NCBI GenBank assembly: GCA_021776885.1
Contig: JAJFFA010000658.1
Coordinates: 1-6,434 of the forward strand
From: Planctomycetota bacterium
Lineage (GTDB): Bacteria; Planctomycetota; UBA1135; GCA-002686595
Length of the DNA stretch: 6,434 nt
Direction: 5' to 3'
The position numbers and the translations under genes are program-made. The notes under the pieces were generated by a model that ran no database searches, was not told where the DNA came from, and worked only from the letters and a program-made list of their open reading frames with translations. How positions within the stretch are numbered: the first letter of the stretch is position 1; every line of letters starts with the position of its first letter. Shown here piece by piece: positions 1 to 4,945 of this stretch.

Positions 1-1716
1 GACCGCCGCGCTGGCACTCGGCTGGCGCGGCAGGCGCGGCCGACGGCGACGCGCGGGCAGAGCGGCGGCGATGCCGTCCAGGAGCGTCTTGTCCAGGGGC
101 GCGGGCAGGTGCTCGACGAGGATCACGCCGTCCGTCGCGTCGGCTCGCATCTCGGCCTTGCGGGCCGCGCCCCAAGCCACTTCCACGACCTCACGCAGCT
201 CGCGCAGGTTGCGCGGCCAGGCGTGGCGACGCAGGACGGCGTAGACCTCGTCCGAGAATGACATGCGCACGTCGGAGGACAGGTCCTCGAGGAAGCGCTC
301 GGCCAGGCAAGCCACGTCGTCGAGTCGCGTACGCAGGGGAGGTACCGTCAGCGAAGAGCCACGGAAGCCCTCGCGCAGGGAGGGATGCAGGGCTCGGCGA
401 CGCACGAGGTCTTCGGGATTCGAGCGCGTGGACGCGATCAAGCGCCCCAGGAACGGCGCCGCGCTGCGCCCAGCGCTGCCCCGCTCGAGGGCCTCGACCA
501 GCTCCTCCTGCAGCGCCGGCGAGAGCTCCTCGAGGCCGTCCAGATAGAGGGTTCCATCGCGCACGGCGTCGAACAGGCCCGCCTCGCCGTTCGCGCCGAA
601 GAGCTCGGCACGCACGGCCTCCTCGGAGCGCCGACAGTCCAGCTCGAGAAAGGGTCCCACGCGCCGGGCACCGAAGTGCAGCACCCGCGCGAGGAAAGTC
701 TTGCCGCTGCCAGCCTCGCCCGAGATCAGCACCGGGCGCGAGCTGCGCGTGTGCTCTTCGGCATGCCGCCGCAGGACCTCGGCCTCGGGACTCTCGCCCA
801 CGATCGCCGACAGGGACCAGACCGTCGAGGCAGCGCTCAGCAGGCTGTCGAGGTGTTCCCGCGGTACGCGCGGTCCATCGGCGTGGCTGACGGCGCGTCG
901 GCTGGGGTCCGAGATCATCACCACGCGCAGGGGGTGCAGGCTGCCGCCCCCGACCGAGACAGACAGCACCGCGGCACTCAGGACACGGCGCGAGCGATCC
1001 GGCGCGTCGCCCGGGCGACGCGCGTTGTTCCAGTGGGGGCGCACACTCACCTCGAAGCGATAGCCCGAGCGCGTCTCGCCGCGCGCATCGCGGACGAAGG
1101 CCTCGAGGCCGCTGGAGGGCGCCAGGCTGCCCAGGGAGCGACCCGCCAGCTCAGCTCCGAAGATCTCGATCGCCCCACGGTCCCAGTGCGCCACGCGACC
1201 ACGCTCGTCGACGAGCAACACGGCGTCCGGCCGCGAGGCCTCCTCTGCGGGCCTTTGTGCGCTGGACTTCGCAACGCCGCTCTGGGTCTCGAGCGCGCGC
1301 GCCGCCTCCTCGAGCGCGAGGTTCTTCGCGACCAGCGCCAGCTCACGCTCGCGGGCACGGGCCATCACATCGACCCAGCGCTCGAGGGCCCCGGCCTCGC
1401 CGGCGTCGAAGAAGGCGTCGCTGCCCGCTTCGTACATGCGGCGCTCGCGCTCCTGGGTCAGCGGCGTCGTGCCGTACAGCAGCACGGGGATCGGGCGCGC
1501 GCGCACCGCGACCTTCAGCGCACGGCACAGTTGCTCCGACTCGGCCTCCACGGGATCGGCGGAAGCGAGGACGACATCCGGGTCGCCATCGCGGACGCGC
1601 TCGAGCACCGCATCGACCGATGCCGCCAGCGCGACTTCGTAGCCGCAACGCACCAGGCGCGACTCATGGGCCATGCGTGCCCCGTCCGAGGGCTCGAAGA
1701 GGAGCACCAGCGTCAT
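1..1716 (-). CDS. Degenerate sigma-54 activator-like regulator (pseudo-receiver, PAS, AAA+), 3' end cut by window edge
   Basis: No stop occurs in 572 codons up to base 1, so the C-terminus, including any DNA-binding domain, lies outside. The ATG at 1716 is directly preceded by an in-frame TGA, which limits the start; there is no Shine-Dalgarno sequence. Residues 1-125 resemble a response-regulator receiver, but the phospho-Asp position is Ser52, the conserved Thr is Gly82 and the conserved Lys is Asp104. A charged, probably coiled linker (about 118-160) leads to a PAS-like domain (about 163-272, starting DAVLLVDERGRV). The AAA+ domain of the enhancer-binding-protein type follows (about 303-540): Walker A GEAGSGKT at 333-340, Walker B YLDG at 391-394 with Asp393 kept but the usual Glu replaced by Gly394, and a WPRNLREL sensor II motif at 500-507. 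The GAFTGA loop is deleted (ELFGANGEAGLF, 371-382) and the usual arginine-finger motif is not recognisable. It may bind ATP but should not remodel sigma-54 holoenzyme (inference). It lies 85 bp downstream of the response regulator on the same strand and is paralogous to the gene at 2901-4826. Confidence 0.88.
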   Translation of the reverse strand, partial: MTLVLLFEPSDGARMAHESRLVRCGYEVALAASVDAVLERVRDGDPDVVLASADPVEAESEQLCRALKVAVRARPIPVLLYGTTPLTQERERRMYEAGSDAFFDAGEAGALERWVDVMARARERELALVAKNLALEEAARALETQSGVAKSSAQRPAEEASRPDAVLLVDERGRVAHWDRGAIEIFGAELAGRSLGSLAPSSGLEAFVRDARGETRSGYRFEVSVRPHWNNARRPGDAPDRSRRVLSAAVLSVSVGGGSLHPLRVVMISDPSRRAVSHADGPRVPREHLDSLLSAASTVWSLSAIVGESPEAEVLRRHAEEHTRSSRPVLISGEAGSGKTFLARVLHFGARRVGPFLELDCRRSEEAVRAELFGANGEAGLFDAVRDGTLYLDGLEELSPALQEELVEALERGSAGRSAAPFLGRLIASTRSNPEDLVRRRALHPSLREGFRGSSLTVPPLRTRLDDVACLAERFLEDLSSDVRMSFSDEVYAVLRRHAWPRNLRELREVVEVAWGAARKAEMRADATDGVILVEHLPAPLDKTLLDGIAAALPARRRRPRLPRQPSASAAV

Positions 1717-1719
1717 TCA

Positions 1720-1738
1720 CGAATCATCGAGTGATTCG
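1720..1738. repeat. Perfect 7-bp inverted repeat just upstream of the pseudo-activator start
   Basis: The arms CGAATCA and TGATTCG are exact reverse complements around a 5-base centre (TCGAG). The repeat ends 3 bases upstream of the ATG at 1716 on the minus strand. It sits in a stretch that is AT-richer than its surroundings. It could be an operator for a dimeric regulator, or an RNA hairpin that controls access to a start codon lacking a Shine-Dalgarno sequence. Which of these applies cannot be told from the sequence. Confidence 0.5.
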
Positions 1739-1771
1739 AACGCCGACTCCATTTACAGGGTAGTAATCGCA

Positions 1772-1798
1772 GGTCCTGAACCCGCGCCCCCAGGAACC
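1772..1798 (-). terminator. Weak stem-loop after the response regulator gene
   Basis: On the minus strand, just after the TAG of the response regulator, GGTTCCTG can pair with CAGGACC (one bulged base) around a GC-rich loop of about 12 bases. No T-tract follows. It may slow or partly terminate transcription before the downstream pseudo-activator gene, but a chance pairing in GC-rich DNA is quite possible. Confidence 0.22.
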
Positions 1799-1801
1799 GG
1801 C

Positions 1802-2539
1802 CTAACCCACTTCGCGCGAATCGCTGCCTTCAGCGGGTCCCTTGCGCTCCTCGATCCGGTAGGCCACGACCAGCTCGCGCCGACTCTGCTCATCCATGGC
1901 GACGACCGAGTGAATCCTGAACGGGGGCGCTGAATCCAACTTCCTCTTCATGCGCGAGATGACCACATCCAGGGACTTGGATTCCCCGTCGTCCTCCCGG
2001 TCCCAGACGCGGCGGAAGATCTCCGCGCGCTCGACCGCATCGCCGCGCGCTCGCACCAGGAGCATCAGCACGTCGAACTCGCGCGGCGTGAGGGCGAGGG
2101 CCACTCCGGCGCGCTCGACCGAGCGGTTGTCGAGGTTCGCACGCAGATCGCCGAAGACCAGCGTCGTGACACCCGCACCGCGGCGCACGACGCTGCGAAT
2201 GCGCGCCACGAGCTCGCGCCCTTCGAAGGGCTTCTGCATGTAGTCGTCAGCGCCCAGGTCGAGCCCCTTGACGCGATCGTCGACACCGCCCAGACCGGTG
2301 AGGAAGATGACCGGCGTGGAGATGCCCAGGTCGCGGATCTCGCTCATCAGCTCCCAGCCCAGGCGACCGGGCAGGTGCACGTCCAGCAAGACCACGTCAT
2401 AACCCGCCGAGTCCTGCGTCAGCATGCGCAGGGCGCTCTCCGCGTCCTCTGCCGGGTGGCAGTCGATGCCTTCGGCCCCCAGGACCTCGGTTACGAAGTC
2501 ACGGATGCCGGGATCGTCGTCGACGATGATCACTCTCAT
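1802..2539 (-). CDS. OmpR/PhoB-family response regulator (receiver plus winged helix)
   Basis: A cytoplasmic two-component transcription regulator of 245 residues, a normal family length. The receiver (1-117) has all key residues: acidic pocket Asp7-Asp8, phosphoacceptor Asp53 in DVVLLDVHLP, Thr81 in IFLTG and Lys103 in YMQKPF. The C-terminal winged-helix DNA-binding domain (about 126-232) shows LTPREFDVLMLL and an SLDVVISRMKRKL recognition helix. The wing is unusual: the typical GxGY hairpin of the family is replaced by a longer stretch (SVVAMDEQSRRELVVAYRIEE), so DNA contacts may differ. I chose the ATG at 2539 because MRVIIVDDD begins at the family's normal position. An in-frame ATG at 2572 would add 11 residues that match nothing known, and neither start has a clear Shine-Dalgarno sequence. 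The gene is divergent from the small DHp protein gene (99 bp between starts), which is its obvious candidate phosphodonor or phosphatase, and upstream of the pseudo-activator on the same strand. Confidence 0.95.
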   Translation of the reverse strand: MRVIIVDDDPGIRDFVTEVLGAEGIDCHPAEDAESALRMLTQDSAGYDVVLLDVHLPGRLGWELMSEIRDLGISTPVIFLTGLGGVDDRVKGLDLGADDYMQKPFEGRELVARIRSVVRRGAGVTTLVFGDLRANLDNRSVERAGVALALTPREFDVLMLLVRARGDAVERAEIFRRVWDREDDGESKSLDVVISRMKRKLDSAPPFRIHSVVAMDEQSRRELVVAYRIEERKGPAEGSDSREVG

Positions 2540-2540
2540 G

Positions 2541-2566
2541 GATCGCGGATGGCAGATCCCGCGGTC
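2541..2566. repeat. Near-palindrome directly upstream of the response regulator start
   Basis: GATCGCGGAT and ATCCCGCGGTC form an imperfect inverted repeat (one mismatch and one extra base) around a 5-base centre. It begins one base upstream of the response regulator ATG on the minus strand. It could be an autoregulatory operator shared by the divergent promoters or a hairpin in the leader. OmpR-family proteins usually bind direct repeats, so another regulator, for example the Fis-type HTH protein encoded nearby, is as likely to bind it. Confidence 0.35.
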
Positions 2567-2631
2567 GAGCATCTCTTATATCATCGGCGACCCGAGAAGG
2601 CCCATATCCGCTGCGACGGGGCTGTCACGGC

Positions 2632-2635
2632 GGAG
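2632..2635 (+). promoter_or_regulatory. Ribosome binding site of the mini-DHp gene
   Basis: GGAG lies 3 bases before the ATG at 2639. The spacing is short but usable, and it is the argument for choosing this start over the in-frame ATG at 2549, which would add 30 residues with no domain signal and would lie across the response regulator promoter. Confidence 0.45.
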
Positions 2636-2638
2636 ACC

Positions 2639-2866
2639 ATGGACAAGACTCGAAGCGAGGGCGAGGAAACGCTCAGGCCGTTGATCCGGATGGCCCATGA
2701 GCTGAACAACCTCCTGACCCGAATCCTCGGCCACACGGACCTGGCCGCGACCAAGATCCCGGACGACAGCCGGGCGCGGCCCGACCTCGACAAGGTGCGC
2801 GCCGCCGCCCTCGAAGCGGCCGAAGTCGCGCGCCGTCTGCGGGAGCTGGGTCGCAACACGCCGTAG
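2639..2866 (+). CDS. Stand-alone histidine phosphoacceptor (DHp/HisKA-like) mini-protein
   Basis: A 75-residue soluble protein that is almost entirely a HisKA-type dimerisation/phosphoacceptor hairpin. Helix 1 (about 10-38) carries the H-box MAHELNNLLTRILGHTDLA, with His20 as predicted phosphoacceptor. The following Glu21 and Asn24 match the E-x-x-N/T motif that HisKA proteins use for phosphatase activity. Helix 2 (about 47-71, from DLDKVRAAALEAAEVARRLREL) matches the second DHp helix. There is no N-terminal sensor, no membrane segment, and no N, G1, F or G2 box of a catalytic ATPase domain, so it cannot autophosphorylate. Only 34 bases separate its stop from the convergent gene, so no catalytic-domain remnant lies downstream. 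By family knowledge it should dimerise into a four-helix bundle; by inference it passes phosphate to or removes it from the divergent response regulator, like a Spo0B/ChpT-type or Hpt-like intermediate reduced to the bare DHp. A decayed kinase fragment is the alternative, but the intact motif and own GGAG site argue for function. Confidence 0.82.
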   Translation: MDKTRSEGEETLRPLIRMAHELNNLLTRILGHTDLAATKIPDDSRARPDLDKVRAAALEAAEVARRLRELGRNTP

Positions 2867-2877
2867 CCGACCCACCC

Positions 2878-2900
2878 GGCTTCCCAGGCCCGGGAAAGCC
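2878..2900. terminator. Bidirectional hairpin between convergent genes
   Basis: GGCTTCCC and GGGAAAGCC pair with a single bulged A around a 6-base loop. The hairpin fills most of the 34-base gap between the plus-strand mini-DHp stop and the minus-strand regulator stop, and it abuts the latter's TGA. The position fits a shared transcription terminator. There is no T-tract on either side, so intrinsic termination would be weak. Confidence 0.45.
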
Positions 2901-4826
2901 TCAGCGGATCCCGTAGCGCTTCAGCTTGCGGTAGAAGGTGCTCTTCCCGAGTTCGAGCAGCCGCGCCGCCGCCTGCTTGTCACCGCCGCAAGTGTCGAGG
3001 GCACGCATCAGCGCCTTCATCTCGTAGACCTCGAGGTTCACCGGATCCTCGTCGGTGATGTCCCAGGGCCTGTGCCCGAGGACGCCGTGACTGCCCTTTC
3101 CGTGGATGGCCGGCGACGGCCTGGGACCCGCCGGGGCGAGGGCCGGGATGACCCCGTGCTCGGCCCGCGCGCCGGGCTCGACGGCGTCGAACAGTTCGTC
3201 GGGAAGATCCTCGCGGCGGATGAGTTCACCCGACGCCTTGTGCGAAGCCCGCTCGAGGATCTCCTCGAGCTCGCGCTCGTTGCCGCTCCACTCCTGCAGG
3301 GCGAGGAGCTCGAGCGCCTCCTCGTCGACGTCGTGGGCGCGGGAGTCGGGACCGAGTCGCTCGAGGGTGCGACGCACGATCATGGGCAGGTCCTCGGCGC
3401 GCTCGCGCAGGGGCGAGACACTGACGGTCCCGGCGCTCAGAAACTCGAGCAGGCCGACATCGAAGTGACCGCGGCCACACAGGTCCTCGAGCGCAGCTTC
3501 ACTGGAGAGCACGACACGGGGCGGAGCCGGAATGCCGCCGCGCCGGCGTCCGCGCAGGGAGGCCTCGATCGCCTCACGCAGCTGGCCTTGCAGCTCGAGC
3601 GGCACCGCGGCGACCTCGCGGATGAACAGGGTCCCACCGCGGGTCGTCTCGAACAGGCCCGGGCGCCGCTCGCTCTTCTTGCCCTGCGTGTCCCCGAACA
3701 GCTCTTGCTGGAGGCTCTTGGCGGAGAGTCCCGCGCAGGAGATCTCGACGAAGGGCCCGGTCTCACGCCAGGTCTGGTGCAGGATGCGCGCCAGGAAGTC
3801 CTTGCGCGTCCCGGACTCCCCGCGCAGCAGCACCGGTCCCTTGCCCGTGGAGAGGACCTCGATGCGCTCGCGCAGGGCGCGTCCCGAATCGGAGTCGGCG
3901 GGGATGGCACTCGGTCGATAGAGGGTGCGCGCTGCCGCGAGCAGCACCTCGAGCTGGCTCGGGGGCAGCTCGCCCTCTCTACGCCCCGGGGCCGCGCCCG
4001 GCGTGCGCCGCAGGCTGGCATCGGCCAGCAGCACGATCCTCAGGCCTCCGTCGCCCCCGGCCTCGGCGGACGGAAGGGGCACGACGGACACCAGCAGGCA
4101 GCGGCCGGGCACATCACGGTGGGCGGCGACGTCGAAGCGAAAGCCCTCGCGCGGGCCACTGCGCGCGTCGCGCACGAAGGCCTCGAGACCCGTCGCGGGA
4201 GCCAGAGCGCTCAGCCGGCGACCGGAGAGCTCGCAGCCGAACAGCTCACGGGCACCGCGGTCGTTGCGCACGACGAAGCCACTGGCGTCGACGACCAGCA
4301 CACCGTCCGGACGGCCCGGACCCCCATCGACGATCGGGCCAGAGTCGGCGGCCGCGCTCTGGACCTCGAGCTGGCGTTCGAGCTGTTGGTTGCGCTGGAC
4401 GAGCACGCGCCCCTGCTCGGAGAGGTCGGCGCAGCGCGCCTTGTTGCGCAGGAGCACACGCAGAACGTGCTCGAGGGAACTCAGCTGGGCCTTCCCGAGC
4501 CAGACGTCTGCACCGGCGTCGTAGCACTTCGACCCGGTCTCCTGGGAGACGTTGCGGGTCGAGTACGCCACGATCGAGACCTGGCCCAGGGCGGGCACGG
4601 CGCGCAGGCGGCGGCAGACCTCGAAGCCATCGATGCCCGCACCGAGCTCGGAGGCGACGACGATCAGGTCGTAGGCCTGGTTGCGCGCCTCGCTGATGCC
4701 CAGGGCGCCGCTCTCGGCCGCGACCACCTCATGGCCGGCGTCGCGCAGGCGGCTGATCAGGACCAGGCGCTCCCCGGTGTCTGCCTCGACGAGTAGGATT
4801 CGGCCCGTGTGGGGACTGGTGTTCAT
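2901..4826 (-). CDS. Pseudo-enhancer-binding protein: degenerate receiver, PAS, inactive AAA+, Fis-type HTH
   Basis: A complete 641-residue NtrC-like regulator whose enzymatic motifs have decayed. The receiver (about 8-128) keeps Glu14 and Lys112 but has Ala58 at the phospho-Asp position. A coiled linker (about 135-160) precedes a PAS domain (about 173-272, starting DGVLVVDASGFV). The AAA+ domain (about 303-545) has Walker A GESGTRKD (336-343), with Arg341 for the invariant Gly, and Walker B LFIREV with Arg403 for the catalytic Asp. GDTQGKKSERRPG (378-390) stands where the GAFTGA loop belongs, and the FREDLYYRL arginine-finger motif reads FDVGLLEFL. The PLRERAEDLP motif and sensor II helix (WSGNERELEEILERA) remain. 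The C-terminal Fis-type HTH (about 597-640, with GGDKQAAARLLELGKSTFYR) looks fully functional. Expected role (inference): DNA-binding regulator or scaffold that needs neither phosphorylation nor ATP hydrolysis. The ATG at 4826 was preferred over an in-frame ATG at 4931 because GGAG sits 6 bases upstream and the receiver begins soon after. It is a clear paralogue of the gene at 1-1716. Confidence 0.93.
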   Translation of the reverse strand: MNTSPHTGRILLVEADTGERLVLISRLRDAGHEVVAAESGALGISEARNQAYDLIVVASELGAGIDGFEVCRRLRAVPALGQVSIVAYSTRNVSQETGSKCYDAGADVWLGKAQLSSLEHVLRVLLRNKARCADLSEQGRVLVQRNQQLERQLEVQSAAADSGPIVDGGPGRPDGVLVVDASGFVVRNDRGARELFGCELSGRRLSALAPATGLEAFVRDARSGPREGFRFDVAAHRDVPGRCLLVSVVPLPSAEAGGDGGLRIVLLADASLRRTPGAAPGRREGELPPSQLEVLLAAARTLYRPSAIPADSDSGRALRERIEVLSTGKGPVLLRGESGTRKDFLARILHQTWRETGPFVEISCAGLSAKSLQQELFGDTQGKKSERRPGLFETTRGGTLFIREVAAVPLELQGQLREAIEASLRGRRRGGIPAPPRVVLSSEAALEDLCGRGHFDVGLLEFLSAGTVSVSPLRERAEDLPMIVRRTLERLGPDSRAHDVDEEALELLALQEWSGNERELEEILERASHKASGELIRREDLPDELFDAVEPGARAEHGVIPALAPAGPRPSPAIHGKGSHGVLGHRPWDITDEDPVNLEVYEMKALMRALDTCGGDKQAAARLLELGKSTFYRKLKRYGIR

Positions 4827-4832
4827 GTTTGG

Positions 4833-4836
4833 CTCC
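4833..4836 (-). promoter_or_regulatory. Ribosome binding site of the pseudo-enhancer-binding protein gene
   Basis: On the minus strand GGAG lies 6 bases before the ATG at 4826, an ideal spacing. It decides this start over the upstream in-frame ATG codons, the most distal of which (4931) would encode 35 extra residues unlike any receiver N-terminus. Confidence 0.6.
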
Positions 4837-4849
4837 GTGGCGACCGGAC

Positions 4850-4866
4850 GCGCCGCTGGGCGGCGC
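4850..4866. repeat. Perfect GC hairpin in the leader of the pseudo-enhancer-binding protein gene
   Basis: GCGCCGC and GCGGCGC are exact reverse complements around a 3-base loop. The hairpin sits 23 to 40 bases upstream of the ATG at 4826 on the minus strand, in the 119-bp gap between divergent genes. It would form a very stable RNA stem in the leader upstream of the ribosome binding site. An all-GC palindrome of this size is not rare in DNA of this composition. Confidence 0.35.
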
Positions 4867-4945
4867 CCGGAAATCTCTTCCCACTTTCCCATCGGCGGGA
4901 TTCCCTCCGAGCCCATGGATCCCGCTCCCAATTTCGAGTGATCCC

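Larger units (their letters stand above)
2540..2638. promoter_or_regulatory. Divergent promoter region between response regulator and mini-DHp gene
   Basis: This 99-bp gap separates two divergent signalling genes and should hold both promoters. An AT-rich patch at 2573-2584 offers a -10-like TATAAG on the minus strand (2575-2580) and TTATAT/TATATC on the plus strand. I see no convincing -35 box at the proper distance for either. A minus-strand start site just downstream of TATAAG would fall inside the longer version of the response regulator ORF, which favours the ATG at 2539. The individual boxes are uncertain; the regional assignment rests on gene orientation. Confidence 0.4.
4827..4945. 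promoter_or_regulatory. Divergent intergenic region between regulator and methyltransferase
   Basis: The 119-bp gap must carry the promoters for two divergent genes. On the minus strand there is a purine-rich stretch (GGGAAAGTGGGAAGAGA, about 4874-4890). I see no convincing -35/-10 pair and no GG-N10-GC sigma-54 element of the TGGCAC/TTGC type on either strand. Confidence 0.35.

Noticed and set aside
385..1734. Plus-strand ORF of 449 codons
   Set aside because: It is antisense to the partial receiver-PAS-AAA+ gene and shows no recognisable motif. It is open because of base composition.
2375..2638. N-terminal extension of the mini-DHp ORF upstream of 2639
   Set aside because: Upstream codons overlap the response regulator gene and its promoter, match no domain, and lack a ribosome binding site. 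GGAG precedes the ATG at 2639.
3072..4796. Long plus-strand ORF of 574 codons
   Set aside because: It lies wholly opposite the pseudo-enhancer-binding protein gene, whose frame encodes recognisable receiver, PAS, AAA+ and HTH domains. The plus-strand product has low complexity (Ala, Gly, Arg, Gln, Leu) and no domain; third-position GC bias explains the open frame.
4827..4945. Possible sigma-54 promoter suggested by the enhancer-binding-protein homology
   Set aside because: No TGGCAC-N5-TTGC-like element with correct GG/GC spacing is present on either strand here or in the gaps at 1717-1801 and 2540-2638.
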